A DNA stretch of 64,000 bases from Brachyhypopomus gauderio (GCF_052324685.1 NW_027507071.1:1-64000), one strand, 5' to 3'. Positions 48,840 to 61,900 are shown, counted from the stretch's first letter. Made by a program: numbers and translations. Notes: generated from the letters alone by a model not told the origin.

Positions 48840-50497
48840 ATGAATAGTGACCATGGAGAAGATAAGCCCAAGGAGACTGGTGAGTACTTTACCGTTTACT
48901 CCATGTTCCAGGGATGCACCGGTTCTGTGTCCTGCAAGCATTTCTGAAGCAACCGTGTTGCTGTACGAAAGCCGTAACGAATGCCTCTGTTTGTCCATGT
49001 AGTGGTGCTTGCCAGTGGCGATGGCATCCCTCTACCCCAGATGGTCCTGTTCCCAGCAGAACACCTCTGTTTAAATTGGAACCAGGTCCATCGTATTGGA
49101 GCAGGTCTACAGAACCTGGGCAACACGTGTTTTTTAAACTCTGCCCTTCAGTGTCTCTCCTACACTGCTCCTCTCGCCAACTACATGCTGTCCAGAGAGC
49201 ATTCCACAACATGTGAGTCACTCCCCATCCTTCTCCTCCTGCCACACATCTTGGTTCTAAAGTATTTAACATATCCAACGTAGCCTGTTTTAGTTCTTGC
49301 ATCATTATGTAATCAGCCTTATATGAGCTGACTGCAAGTTGAACAAGAGTAAATTGTCTAACATTTCTAATATCACAAGAGAGGAGCAGAAATTAAGCTT
49401 GGTTGTCTAGACCAATGTTGGGTAAAGAATGGAGTGTCCACTGGTATGAGACGATATTTAGGGCTGTTCAATAAAAGGTGTTAACAGAGGTGTCAGCAGG
49501 CCTCTGTTTTGCATGAACCAGCAGGTGTCTTTGTTGGGAGCAGAGTGTGCTTCTTCCCATTGGCTGCAACAGTTCATTCAGTATCTCGATCATCTCAGGA
49601 TGATCTACACACAGTCCTTAATTTCACAATGTGTTCAGAGTTTCTATGTAATGCTGTAAGACAAAACGCAGATCTGATGAACATTTGCTATGATGTTTTG
49701 GGTTTATTGTATGTTTTCCCATCTGTTGAATGAAGTCTTTATCAACCAAGGGGTGCAGTTGTCCTTTGTACAAACTATTTAACATTATTGTGAGTTTGTC
49801 AATGTTATTTGCTTCCGTAAAGGTTTTCTAATTGATATACATAGAAAACATTTGGTTGGAAACATGGCTGTGTTAATTACCTGCTTATTAACTGCTTATT
49901 AACTTTCAAGATTATCTACTGGTATTTAGTGATACCATCTGTATATTTATTATGCCTTAATTCTGAGTCCTCTTTTTCCCCCGAAGGTCATGAACCTGGA
50001 TTTTGCATGATGTGCATCATGGAGAATCACATCACCCAGGTGTTTGCCAATTCAGGAAAAGTCATTAAACCCATCAGTGTGCTGAATGAACTAAAATGTG
50101 AGTATGCAAATGGTGATGGACAAAAGCAACATCATATTCCTTTGAGCACCGTTAAATATGAACATTTCTAATTGTGGTCCATCTCCTTTTCTTTTTCAAA
50201 GGTATTGCAAGTCATTTCTGTTTTGGGAGTCAAGAAGACGCTCATGAGTTCTTGCGGTACACAGTGGACACTATGCAAGAGTCCTGCCTGTTTTGGAGCA
50301 TGTATGTTTACTTGGACCACACCCTATATTATTGCTCAAGTTGCTAAATTATTGAATTTTAGCATTCATCTATTTCTTAGCATGTTTGTTGGATATCTGT
50401 GGGTCGCAGAATTGTTACTTGACTCTTCTTGCAGACAGATATTTAAAAATGTCACTTCTAGCAGGTGCAGCTGTGGCTGTTAGTCAGGTGTATTATT

Positions 50498-50530
<33 letters not shown>

Positions 50531-53500
50531 ATTATTTGGAGAGTAAATACGTGGATCCAAGGGTCCTTTTTTGGCGTTTTTTGTGCTTTCCATTTCACTG
50601 ACTGAAAAAAGAGCGGAGACTGGTGCTTGATACCGGTGTGAAGAAAATTGCTGATGTATCCACCAGTTATTAAGATTGTCCTGTATCTAAATGAGGCCAG
50701 GTTGGTCTAAGAAAATAGAAGTAGTTCTGCATTTGTGCAGAAACTGCACAGGCATACAGGGTGGTTTACTCTCACCCCTCTCTTCCATACCACAGTCGAC
50801 AGCTTGTTTATGTGTGGCTAACACGTTAGTCCACCAGCGCTCTGTATGTGGGCTGTGCGCTCTCTCCCAAGTTGCTTTGATGCGGTGCCAGCTGCTGCTT
50901 CTCAACATCTCTCCACTACTGGCCAGCCAGCAGCCTACATTCAGAACGAAGCGTTTGACTTTACCAGTTACGTGTGGAGATGAATCCATCAGGGAATCGC
51001 TGCGTCGTTCTAGTTTCTGGCAATTTTCACGTCAGACCTCATTTCTGTTCTGCTTTGTGCTTTTAGAAAGCGTTATTCAGAAAGGCGTTTAGATACACTT
51101 AAAGGTTGTACTCTTACAATTGCATGTTTGTTTATATTCTCTTTTTAATTTCTTGTTTTAGTTTCTATCTGAATAAATTACATTTTCTGCCTTGTCTGAT
51201 GTTTTTATTTAATCAGACTGGACAGGGAAACACAGGCAACCACTCTGATCCATCAGATATTTGGAGGTTACCTGAGGTCAAGATGTGAGTTTGTCAGTCA
51301 TACTTCATTTCAATTTGTGAACATCAAATGGTAAAATGGTATTTACTGTAAAATGTTACTATAAATTATTTATTTCATAAGTGTTCAATGTGTATGACTG
51401 GCAATGCTATTTGAGATGTTTTTGATCAGTTAAATTGATTATATTCTTTCTGATTTCACAGTGGAGTGTTTGAACTGCAATGGAGTATCTGATACGTTTG
51501 ATCAGTATTTGGACATTGCACTGGACATTGAGGTAGCCATCAGTCACTCTGTTGTATCTTTTATAAAGATGTCCATAGAAATGATCTGGGCTTTGAAATT
51601 GATTCTATCAGTTTGTTAAAGTGTGTGCGTGCATGTGTACATGTGTGAGGTGGACATTTGTTTAGATTATTAATTAGGTCTGCTAATCATGGCATGTCTG
51701 GCTTACAATTTAGTCTTGTATGAGAGTTGCTGTCTTAGTGAATTAATGATTACTCAGTGAATTGATAATTGCTTGTCCCAAACTGGTGTCTGAGATGTAA
51801 AGCATCATGGGATCAGTTTGACAAGATTTTCTTTAGCCCTGTGTCTGTGCCTAAGCGTGTTTACATGTGTTTTGTAGACTGCTCCAACCATCACCAAAGC
51901 TCTTGAGCAGTTTGTTAAGCCTGAGCAGCTTGATGGAGACAATGCCTACAAGTGCACCAAGTAAGTGTCCCAGCTCAGATCTGCTCCACCATGCTGTCCA
52001 ACAGGGTAACCATGTGTTTTTTCCAAAAGTAGCATGACCAGTAACTTTAGACTCAGGAAGGCGGATACAAACTGCCAGCCTCATTTTCAAAATATTTTCA
52101 CATAAAACTCAAAAAGCCGTCTTCGGCCACGTACTACAGAGGGCTTTGAAACCAATGGATAAGAGGGATAAAGGTGCTCTTTACAGTCTATTTTGGATAA
52201 GTCTGAGGCACACCGGTTTATCTCTGGAGATAAACCAAGCTCTATTTGTTGTCATGGGACCACTAGTGGTGAATTTACTGTGGTCTGTGTTGCCTATTAT
52301 CTTTTCTGTCCTCATTGTGAATTTGGTTGTGTTTGTAGATGTAAGAAAATGGTTCATGCCTCAAAAAGATTTACAGTCCACCGTAGCTCGAATGTGCTCA
52401 CCATTGCTTTAAAGCGCTTCGACTTCAACGGAAGCAAAATTGCAAAGGTTTGACCACCGTACTTAATTCTGCCGCACTGTTGTACACTTTCCTTAGTCGT
52501 TTCACGTGATCTATGCCGTTGCACAACTGTTCTCTGTCCCCCTGTGCAGGACGTGAGGTATCCAGAGTATCTGGACATGCGTCCGTTCATGTCGCAGTCC
52601 CACGGAGAGCCACAGCTCTATGGCCTGTACGCTGTGCTGGTCCACTCCGGGATTAGCTGCCACGCCGGACACTACTACTGCTATGTGAAGGTTTGATGTG
52701 CTGCGCGGTTTCAGCATTCTCTGTGTTTTTGCACTGAGTTTCTGCTCTAGCTAATGGATGGAATAATGTTTTTATTTCAGTCTGGTAATGAGCAGTGGTA
52801 TAAGATGAACGACGCATCAGTAACTGTAAGCGACATACAATCAGTGCTGAATCAACAAGCATATTTACTGTTCTACATCCGGTAAGTTCAACTTAATGTT
52901 TAAACCAACTCCAGATTTTTGAATAGTGGAATATTTAGAAAGGCATTTTATACACTTTTATTGACTGTAACTCTGTGACCCGTGGTCCCGGTCATTGCTC
53001 CCCTCGCCCGGTCAGCACGGCCAAGGTGAACGGGCCTCAGTTCACCTCCACCTCCGTCATCAGTCCACAGCTTTCTCCTCACATGGCAAAGGTATCACCG
53101 CACCACTGCACCATGCCAGGAAATCTGACTGGGAACTGGTTGTTATTGTTCACTAGTATAATTGAGAGGGCTGTGTTTTGTTTGTTTACACTGTTAAACT
53201 CTTACTTTCTGTTCCTGATATTCAGATTTCCCATAACTGACCGCTGTTCACTTTGCAGAATAACTCTCCCATGAAGGAGGACCAAGGTGGCTCAAAGCCT
53301 GGCGGGAGCAACAGCAGCAGCGTCCCGAAGAGCCAGCCCAGCCCCTGCAGTTCTTCGGCTGCCGCATCCCCGACCTCAGACCTCAGACGGCCTGTGCAGG
53401 TGAACGGTGGCACCACCGCTCACAATAGAGCAGCATCTCTGTCTGGTGCGCCAGGCTCTAGTGAAGGCAGACGAGCGCGTGAGGAGCGGAAGTGTGATAA

Positions 53501-54388
53501 AGATTCTGAGCAGCCACACCTTTCCTCCACACTGAAGGAGCGAGGCAGATCCAGGCAGGGACATTATCGCGAGCGGGAAAACCGGAGTCGGGAGCGCTAC
53601 GGGCACCGCCATCGCCATCGCCATCGTCCCAACAGAGACCACCATACTGATAAGGATCGCTCGGCCAGTCGAGAGAGGATCCCTGGAGAGCGAGAGGGAG
53701 ATCGCCACCGGGACGGGCACACCCACCACCGCCGAGACCACTACCACCACCGGCGCCATCACAGCAGCAAGGACGAACGAGACCGGGATGTGGAGAATGG
53801 TCAAGGTGACTTCCCTCGCTCATTTGAGTACTATGTTGGGAAGAAAGACTCGGGACACAAGCGGGCTAAAGCACCACGCCCCGCCAGCCCTGCCCCGCGG
53901 CCCCAGGCACAAAAGCGTAGCCTGTCGGACAGGGAGGATCCATGTGAAGAGCGGCCTGTCAAAAAACATAAGAAATCCAAGAAGAAGAACAAGGACAAGC
54001 GGAGGTAAGGAGCTATTTATGTTGCATGAGAACGGCCATTGCTATACTGTGTGTGACCAGGAGGGGTCAGCAAACAGAACTGTTACTGTTGTAGAAAATC
54101 TAGCAACCATAAGCCAGAAAGTGTACTACAGTTTCCTTAAGCAAATCATTTTCAATCTGCAGGAGTTCTGAGAGGGACCCATCAGACAGGAATGGGGACA
54201 GCAGCTCCTTCCGACACAAAAAGATGAAAAAGAAGAGGAGGAGGCACAACTTGGAGGAGGAGCCTCGTATGGAGTGTCGCTCTGGCCACAGCTTAGACAA
54301 ACGTAAGCGCCGCCTCAGCTCCGACCCAGACGAGTCTTCACCCAGCGCCAAGCGACCTACTACTGAGGACTATTACCAGACTCAGTAG
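48840..54388 (+). CDS. usp42: Ubiquitin-specific protease 42 (USP42), first copy, spliced
   Basis: A C19 deubiquitinase that removes ubiquitin from proteins, mainly in the nucleus. Exons: 48838-48879 (ATG at 48840), 49003-49212, 49987-50097, 50202-50301, 51217-51284, 51462-51532, 51878-51960, 52339-52447, 52550-52690, 52781-52881, 53016-53091, 53259-54004 and 54163-54388 (TAG). The Cys box is [18 protein letters not shown] (exon 2) and the His box is [12 protein letters not shown] (52550-52690). CTKCKKM belongs to the zinc-binding part. The [12 protein letters not shown] stretch, a His/Arg-rich tail and a KKHKKSKKK end match USP42 rather than USP36. The 5' edge of the 53016 exon is uncertain: SPRPVS upstream of the acceptor looks coding, and an older exon start survives only in the later half-copies. 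Compared with mammalian USP42 the region between catalytic domain and tail is shortened. From 52165 onward the gene is duplicated. Confidence 0.85.
50487..50529 (+). repeat. (ATT)n microsatellite
   Basis: Trinucleotide run in the USP42 intron between exons 50202-50301 and 51217-51284. Confidence 0.9.
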
Positions 54389-54443
54389 ATCGTGCTCTGA
54401 TGCCACGCTCCCTCCTTCGCCTTCCTCTGGACAGACAAAAGCG

Positions 54444-54875
54444 ATGTCCGAGCCTCTTACTCAGGATGTCGCTCCCCTGCTGTCCCCGCCTCCTCACAGG
54501 CCCCATTCAGCCCCCGAGACGCCAGCTAAGCCAACCGACACCACGCCTCGCACCCAGACGGCCTCGGCTGAGGAGCCCATCTACTGCCACGACACCCATG
54601 TGACGAAAGGCACCACGGCGCCCCCAGAGGCCAACCACGACCTCTGCTCACAGGGGGGCGACGGGCACGTGGCTTTAGAGAGGCCCGTGGCAACCGCGGA
54701 CGCCTTTGTGCCCAACGGCGATGACTGCAGGGAAGATGCGGCGGCGTCTCTGTCTGGTGCGCCAGGCTCTAGAGAAGGCAGACGAGCGCGTGAGGAGCGG
54801 AAGTGTGTGCGCCGCCTCAGCTGCGACCCAGACGGGTCTTCACCCAGCGCCAAGCGACCTACTACTGAGGACTAA
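54444..54875 (+). pseudogene. USP42 middle-region coding-like piece (MSEPL), unit 1
   Basis: An open frame of 143 codons after the USP42 stop. It is rich in Pro/Thr/Ala and ends in RRAREERKC...[16 protein letters not shown], which repeats text from the tail exon and the final exon. It looks like the disordered middle of USP42 displaced by unequal recombination. Whether it is spliced into any transcript is unknown: an AG precedes it at 54433-54436 here, but unit 2 has lost that AG. Confidence 0.55.
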
Positions 54876-54948
54876 TACCAAGTTAACGTCACTCAGGTGC
54901 ATAAGGGTCAACTTTCTTTCCAAGTTTCAATTATCCATTACAAACTAG

Positions 54949-55911
54949 TAATGAGCAGTGGTATGAGATGAACGATGCATCAGTATCTGTAAGTGACATA
55001 CGATCAGTGCTGAACCAACAGGCGTACTTACTGTTCTTCATCCAGTCATTTCAATCTAATGTTTAAACCATTATATTTAGAATATTTAGAAAGGCATTTT
55101 ATACACTTTTATTCCCCCCCCCCCCCCCCCCCCCCCCCATCCATCATTTTTAGGTCAACAGATCTTAAACTGAGACTGTAACTCTGTGACCCATGGTCCC
55201 GGTCATTGCTCCCCTCGCCCGGTCAGCACGGCCAAGGTGAACGGGCCTCAGTTCACCTCCACCTCCTTCATCAGTCCACAGCTTCCTCCTCACATGGCAA
55301 AGGTATCACCACACCACTGCACCATGCCAGGACATCTGACTGGGAACTGGTTGTTATTGTTCACTAGTATAATTGAGAGGGCTGTGTTTTGTGTGTTTAC
55401 ACTGTTAAACTCTTACTTTCTGTTCCTGATATTCAGATTTCCCATAACTGACCGCTGTTCACTTTGCAGAATAACTCTCCCATGAAGGAGGACCAAGGTG
55501 GCTCAAAGCCTGGCAGCAGCAACAGCGGCAGCGTCCCGAAGAGCCGGCCCAGCACCTGCAGTTCTTCGGCTGCCGCATCCCACCTGCGCCCGCTGCCCTC
55601 GTCCTCTTCCTCCAGCGCACCACAGTCTACCTCAGACCTCAGTTGGCCTGTGCAGGTGAACGGTGGTGCCGCCGCTCACAATAGAGCAGCTTTCCTGGTT
55701 CCGTATGGCCAAGAGTCATCCGACGAGTCCGACCAGGAAGGCGGAGCCTTGGATAATGGCACAGGGAAGTCTTACCCTGGTGCCAAGGCATCCGACGGGA
55801 AAGGTGGGATGGATGGTCCCCTCTTCCACAGCTCAAGCTGCCTCACGCCCAAGACCAACGGAGAGAGGCCCGTGGCAACCGCGGACGCCTTTGTGCCCAA
55901 CGACGATGACT
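54949..55911 (+). pseudogene. Second half-copy of USP42 exons in unit 1
   Basis: Contains a worn copy of the C-lobe exon (54949-55048, [10 protein letters not shown]...QQAYLLF), a poly-C run (about 55115-55138), the STAKVNG exon (55227-55302), and a short NNSPM exon from 55470. The last continues as [12 protein letters not shown] and [17 protein letters not shown], a conserved USP42 motif absent from the long NNSPM exon. The frame stays open from here across the unit boundary through the next CKKM exon, to 56222. Confidence 0.65.
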
Positions 55912-56107
55912 GGGATAAAGGTGCTCTTTACTTCTGTCCCTTAACACACGGCAAGACTATCTTGGATAAGTCTGAGGCACACCGGTTTATCTCTGGAGAT
56001 AAACCAAGCTCTATTTGTTGTCATGGGACCACTAGTGGTGAATTTACTGTGGTCTGTGTTGCCTATTATCTTTTCTGTCCTCATTGTGAATTTGGTTGTG
56101 TTTGTAG

Positions 56108-58145
56108 ATGTAAGAAAATGGTTCATGCCTCAAAAAGATTTACCGTCCGCCGTAGCTCGAATGTGCTCACCATTGCTTTAAAGCGCTTCGACTTCAACGG
56201 AAGCAAAATTGCAAAGGTTTGACCACCGTACTTAATTCTGCCGCACTGTTGTACACTTTCCTTAGTCGTTTCACGTGATCTATGCCGTTGCACAACTGTT
56301 CTCTGTCCCCCTGTGCAGGACGTGAGGTATCCAGAGTATCTGGACATGCGTCCGTTCATGTCGCAGTCCCACGGAGAGCCACAGCTCTACGGCCTGTACG
56401 CTGTGCTCGTCCACTCCAGGTTTAGCTGCCACGCCGGACACTACTACTGCTATGTGAAGGTTTGATGTGCTGCGCGGTTTCAGCATTCTCTGCGTTTTTG
56501 CACTGAGTTTCTGCTCTAGCTAATGGATGGAATAATGTTTTTATTTCAGTCTGGTAATGGGCAGTGGTATAAGATGAACGACGCATCAGTAACTGTAAGC
56601 GACATACAATCAGTGCTGAACCAACAAGCGTATTTACTGTTCTACATCCGGTAAGTTCAACCTAATGTTTAAACCAGCTCCAGATTTTTGAATAGTGGAA
56701 TATTTAGAAAGGCATTTTATACACTTTTATTGACTGTAACTCTGTGACCCGTGGTCCCGGTCATTGCTCCCCTCGCCCGGTCAGCACGGCCAAGGTGAAC
56801 GGGCCTCAGTTCACCTCCACCTCCGTCATCAGTCCACAGCTTTCTCCTCACATGGCAAAGGTATCACTACACCACTGCACCATGCCAGGAAATCTGACTT
56901 GGAACTGGTTGTTATTGTTCACTAGTATAATTGAGAGGGCTGTGTTTTGTTTGTTTACACTGTTAAACTCTTACTTTCTGTTCCTTATATTCAGATTTCC
57001 CATAACTGACCGCTGTTCACTTTGCAGAATAACTCTCCCATGAAGGAGGACCAAGGTGGCTCAAAGCCTGGCAGCAGTGTCCCGAAGAGCCAGCCCAGTC
57101 ACTGCATTTCTTCGGCTGCCGCATCCCCGACCTCTGACCTCAGACGGCCTGTGCAGGTGAACGGCGGCGCCGCCGCTCACAATAGAGCAGCATCTCTGTC
57201 TGGTGCGCCAGGCTCTAGTGAAGGCAAACGAGCGCGTGAGGAGCGGAAGTGTGATAAAGACTCTGAGCAGCCACACCTTTCCTCCACCCTGAAGGAGCGA
57301 GGCAGATCCAGGCAGGGACATTATCGAGAGCGGGAAACCCGGAGTCGGGAGCGCTACGGGCACCGCCATCGCCATCGCCATCGTCCCAACAGAGACCACC
57401 ATACTGATAAGGATCGCTCGGCCAGTCGAGAGAGGATCCCTGGAGAGCGAGAGGGAGATCGCCACCGGGACGGGCACACCCACCACCGCCGAGACCACTA
57501 CCACCACCGGCGCCATCACAGCAGCAAGGACGAACGAGACCGGGATGTGGAGAATGGTCAAGGTGACTTCCCTCGCTCATTTGAGTACTATGTTGGGAAG
57601 AAAGACTCGGGACACAAGCGGGCTAAAGCACCACGCCCCGCCAGCCCTGCCCCGCGGCCCCAGGCACAAAAGCGTAGCCTGTCGGACAGGGAGGATCCAT
57701 GTGAAGAGCGGCCTGTCAAAAAACATAAGAAATCCAAGAAGAAGAAGAAGGACAAGCGGAGGTAAGGAGCTATTTATGTTGCATGAGAACGGCCATTGCT
57801 ATACTGTGTGTGACCAGGAGGGGTCAGCAAACAGAACTGTTACTGTTGTAGAAAATCTAGCAACCATAAGCCAGAAAGTGTACTACAGTTTCCTTAAGCA
57901 AATCATTTTCAATCTGCAGGAGTTCTGAGAGGGACCCATCAGACAGGAATGGGGACAGCAGCTCCTTCCGACACAAAAAGATGAAAAAGAAGAGGAGGAG
58001 GCACAACTTGGAGGAGGAGCCTCGTATGGAGTGTCGCTCTGGCCACAGCTTAGACAAACGTAAGCGCCGCCTCAGCTCCGACCCAGACGAGTCTTCACCC
58101 AGCGCCAAGCGACCTACTACTGAGGACTATTACCAGACTCAGTAG
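56108..58145 (+). pseudogene. USP42 C-lobe and tail exons, copy 2
   Basis: Exons at 56108-56216, 56319-56459, 56550-56650, 56785-56860, 57028-57761 and 57920-58145 (TAG). All splice edges and the His box are kept and the frames are open. No Cys-box exons precede it, so on its own it cannot encode a complete protease. It could serve as alternative 3' exons of the upstream gene. Confidence 0.75.
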
Positions 58146-58200
58146 ATCGTGCTCTGATGCCACGCTCCCTCCTTCGCCTTCCTCTGGACGGACAAAAGCG

Positions 58201-58638
58201 ATGTCCGAGCCTCTCACTCAGGATGTCGCTCCCCCGCTGTCCCCGCCTCCTCACAGGCCCCATTCAGCCCCCGAGACGCCAGCTAAGCCAACCGACACCA
58301 CGCCTCGCACCCAGATGGCCTCGGCTGAGGAGCCCATCTACTGCCACGACACCCATGTGACGAAAGGCACCACGGCGCCCCCAGAGGCCAACCACGACCT
58401 CTGCTCACAGGGGGGCGACGGGCACGTGGCTTTAGAGAGGCCCGTGGCAACCGCGGACGCCTTTGTGCCCAACGAGGATGACTGCAGGGAAGATGCGGTG
58501 GCGTCTCTGTCTGGTGCGCCAGGCTCTAGAGAAGGCAGACGAGCGCGTGAGGAGCGGAAGTGTGTGCGCCGCCTCAGCTGCGACCCAGACGGGTCTTCAC
58601 CCAGCGCCAAGCGACCTACTACTGAGGACTATTACCAA
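58201..58638 (+). pseudogene. USP42 MSEPL piece, copy 2
   Basis: Copy of 54444-54875. It is open further, because the TAA at the end of copy 1 is TAT here, so the frame runs to 58728. The candidate acceptor AG before it is mutated (ggacgg). Confidence 0.55.
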
Positions 58639-58705
58639 CTTAACGTCACTCAGGTGCATAAGGGTCAACTTTCTTTCCAAGTTTCAATTATCCATTACAA
58701 ACTAG

Positions 58706-59654
58706 TAATGAGCAGTGGTATGAGATGAACGATGCATCAGTATCTCTAAGTGACATACGATCAGTGCTGAACCAACAGGCGTACTTACTGTTCTACATCC
58801 AGTCATTTCAATCTAATGTTTAAACCATTATATTTAGAATATTTAGAAAGGCATTTTATACACTTTTATTCCCCCCCCCCAATCCATTATTTTTAGGTCA
58901 ACAGATCTTAAACTGAGACTGTAACTCTGTGACCCGTGGTCCCGGTCATTGCTCCCCTCGCCCGGTCAGCACGGCCAAGGTGAACGGGCCTCAGTTCACC
59001 TCCACCTCCTTCATCGGTCTACAGCTTCCTCCTCACATGGCAAAGGTATCACCACACCACTGCACCATGCCAGGAAATCTGACTGGGAACTGGTTGTTAT
59101 TGTTCACTAGTATAATTGAGAGGGCTGTGTTTTGTTAGTTTACACTGTTAAACTCTTACTTTCTGTTCCTTATATTCAGATTTCCCATAACTGACCGCTG
59201 TTCACTTTGCAGAATAACTCTCCCATGAAGGAGGACCATGGTGGCTCAAAGCCTGGCGGCAGCAACAGCAGCAGCGTCCCGAAGAGCCGGCCCAGCCCCT
59301 GCAGTTCTTCGGCTGCCGCATCCCACCTGCGCCCGCTGCCCTCGTCCTCTTCCTCCAGCGCACCACAGTCTACCTCAGACCTCAGTTGGCCTGTGCAGGT
59401 GAACGGTGGCGCCACCGCTCACAATAGAGCAGCTTTCCTGGTTCCGTATGGCCAAGAGTCATCCGACGAGTCCGACCAGGAAGGCGGAGCCTTGGATAAT
59501 GGCACAGGGAAGTCTTACCCTGGTGCCAAGGCATCCGACGGGAAAGGTGGGATGGATGGTCCCCTCTTCCACAGCTCAAGCTCCCTCACGCCCAAGACCA
59601 ACGGAGAGAGGCCCGTGGCAACCGCAGACGCCTTTGTGCCCAACGATGATGACT
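58706..59654 (+). pseudogene. Second half-copy of USP42 exons in unit 2
   Basis: A worn C-lobe exon (58706-58800), STAKVNG exon (58970-59045) and short NNSPM exon from 59213 with [17 protein letters not shown]. The open frame runs into the next unit and stops at a TGA inside its first C-lobe exon (about 59873). Confidence 0.65.
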
Positions 59655-59850
59655 GGGATAAAGGTGCTCTTTACTTCTGTCCCTTAACACACGGCAAGTC
59701 TATCTTGGATAAGTCTGAGGCACACCAGTTTATCTCTGGAGATAAACCAAGCTCTATTTGTTGTCATGGGACCACTAGTGGTGAATTTACTGTGGTCTGT
59801 GTTGCCTATTATCTTTTCTGTCCTCATTGTGAATTTGGTTGTGTTTGTAG

Positions 59851-61900
59851 ATGTAAGAAAATGGTTCATGCCTGAAAAAGATTTACCGTCCACCGTAGCT
59901 CGAATGTGCTCACCATTGTTTTAAAGCGCTTCGACTTCAACGGAAGCAAAATTGCAAAGGTTTGACCACCGTACTTAATTCTGCCGCACTGTTGTACACT
60001 TTCCTTAGTCGTTGCACGTGATCTATGCCGTTGCACAACTGTTCTCTGTCCCCCTGTGCAGGACGTGAGGTATCCAGAGTATCTGGACATGCGTCCGTTC
60101 ATGTCGCAGTCCCACGGAGAGCCACAGCTCTACGGCCTGTACGCTGTGCTGGTCCACTCCGGGATTAGCTGCCACGCCGGACACTACTACTGCTATGTGA
60201 AGGTTTGATGTGCTGCGCGGTTTCAGCATTCTCTGCGTTTTTGCACTGAGTTTCTGCTCTAGCTAATGGATGGAATAATGTTTTTATTTCAGTCTGGTAA
60301 TGGGCAGTGGTATAAGATGAACGACGCATCAGTAACTGTAAGCGACATACAATCAGTGCTGAACCAACAAGCGTATTTACTGTTCTACATCCGGTAAGTT
60401 CAACCTAATGTTTAAACCAGCTCCAGATTTTTGAATAGTGGAATATTTAGAAAGGTATTTTATACACTTTTATTGACTGTAACTCTGTGACCCGTGGTCC
60501 CGGTCATTGCTCCCCTCGCCCGGTCAGCACGGCCAAGGTGAACGGGCCTCAGTTCACCTCCACCTCCTTCATCGGTCCACAGCTTCCTCCTCACATGGCA
60601 AAGGTATCACCGCACCACTGCACCATGCCAGGAAATCTGACTGGGAACTGGTTGTTATTGTTCACTAGTATAATTGAGAGGGCTGTGTTTTGTTTGTTTA
60701 CACTGTTAAACTCTTACTTTCTGTTCCTGATATTCAGATTTCCCATAACTGACCGCTGTTCACTTTGCAGAATAACTCTCCCGTGAAGGAGGACCAAGGT
60801 GGCTCAAAGCCTGGCGGCAGCAACAGCGGCAGCGTCCCGAAGAGCCAGCCCAGCCCCTGCAGTTCTTCGGCTGCCGCATCCCCGACCTCTGACCTCAGAC
60901 GGCCTGTGCAGGTGAACGGTGGCGCCGCCGCTCACAATAGAGCAGCATCTCTGTCTGGTGCGCCAGGCTCTAGTGAAGGCAGACGAGCGCGTGAGGAGCG
61001 GAAGTGTGATAAAGACTCTGGGCAGCCACACCTTTCCTCCACCCTGAAGGAGCGAGGCAGATCCAGGCAGGGACATTATCGCGAGCGGGAAAACCGGAGT
61101 CGGGAGCGCTACGGGCACCGCCATCGCCATCGCCATCGTTCCAACAGAGACCACCATACTGATAAGGATCGCTCGGCCAGTCGAGAGAGGATCCCTGGAG
61201 AGCGAGAGGGAGATCGCCACCGGGACGGGCACACCCACCACCGCCGAGACCACTACCACCACCGGCGCCATCACAGCAGCAAGGACGAACGAGACCGGGA
61301 TGTGGAGAATGGTCAAGGTGACTTCCCTCGCTCATTTGAGTACTATGTTGGGAAGAAAGACTCGGGACACAAGCGGGCTAAAGCACCACGCCCCGCCAGC
61401 CCTGCCCCGCGGCCCCAGGCACAAAAGCGTAGCCTGTCGGACAGGGAGGATCCATGTGAAGAGCGGCCTGTCAAAAAACATAAGAAATCCAAGAAGAAGA
61501 AGAAGGACAAGCGGAGGTAAGGAGCTATTTATGTTGCATGAGAACGGCCATTGCTATACTGTGTGTGACCAGGAGGGGTCAGCAAACAGAACTGTTACTG
61601 TTGTAGAAAATCTAGCAACCATAAGCCAGAAAGTGTACTACAGTTTCCTTAAGCAAATCATTTTCAATCTGCAGGAGTTCTGAGAGGGACCCATCAGACA
61701 GGAATGGGGACAGCAGCTCCTTCCGACACAAAAAGATGAAAAAGAAGAGGAGGAGGCACAACTTGGAGGAGGAGCCTCGAATGGAGTGTCGCTCTGGCCA
61801 CAGCTTAGACAAACGTAAGCGCTGCCTCAGCTCCGACCCAGACGAGTCTTCACCCAGCGCCAAGCGACCTACTACTGAGGACTATTACCAGACTCAGTAG
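59851..61900 (+). pseudogene. USP42 C-lobe and tail exons, copy 3
   Basis: Exons at 59851-59959, 60062-60202, 60293-60393, 60528-60603, 60771-61516 and 61675-61900 (TAG). The first of these has a TGA in place of the Ser codon after KKMVHA, so this copy has begun to decay. The others remain open with intact splice edges. Confidence 0.75.

Larger units (their letters stand above)
52165..55911 (+). repeat. USP42 3'-half tandem unit, copy 1
   Basis: Begins at gggataaaggtgctc, a phrase that recurs at 55912 and 59655. Order within the unit: three catalytic C-lobe exons, the STAKVNG exon, the long NNSPM exon with the His/Arg tail, the final exon with stop, an MSEPL coding-like piece, a worn copy of the C-lobe exon, a second STAKVNG exon and a short NNSPM exon with [15 protein letters not shown]. 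Each unit is therefore internally duplicated. This copy is about 22 bp shorter than copy 2 at its start, which makes the first period about 3.77 kb. Confidence 0.93.
55912..59654 (+). repeat. USP42 3'-half tandem unit, copy 2
   Basis: 3743 bp, the same order of pieces as copy 1, nearly identical throughout. Confidence 0.95.

Noticed and set aside
48889-49305. A minus-strand frame opposite USP42 exon 2
   Set aside because: It is antisense to the Cys-box exon and carries no motif.
53376-53823. Long antisense frames opposite the USP42 His/Arg tail (also 57061-57580 and 60804-61335)
   Set aside because: Codon-biased GC-rich exons commonly leave open antisense frames. The products are low-complexity shadows.
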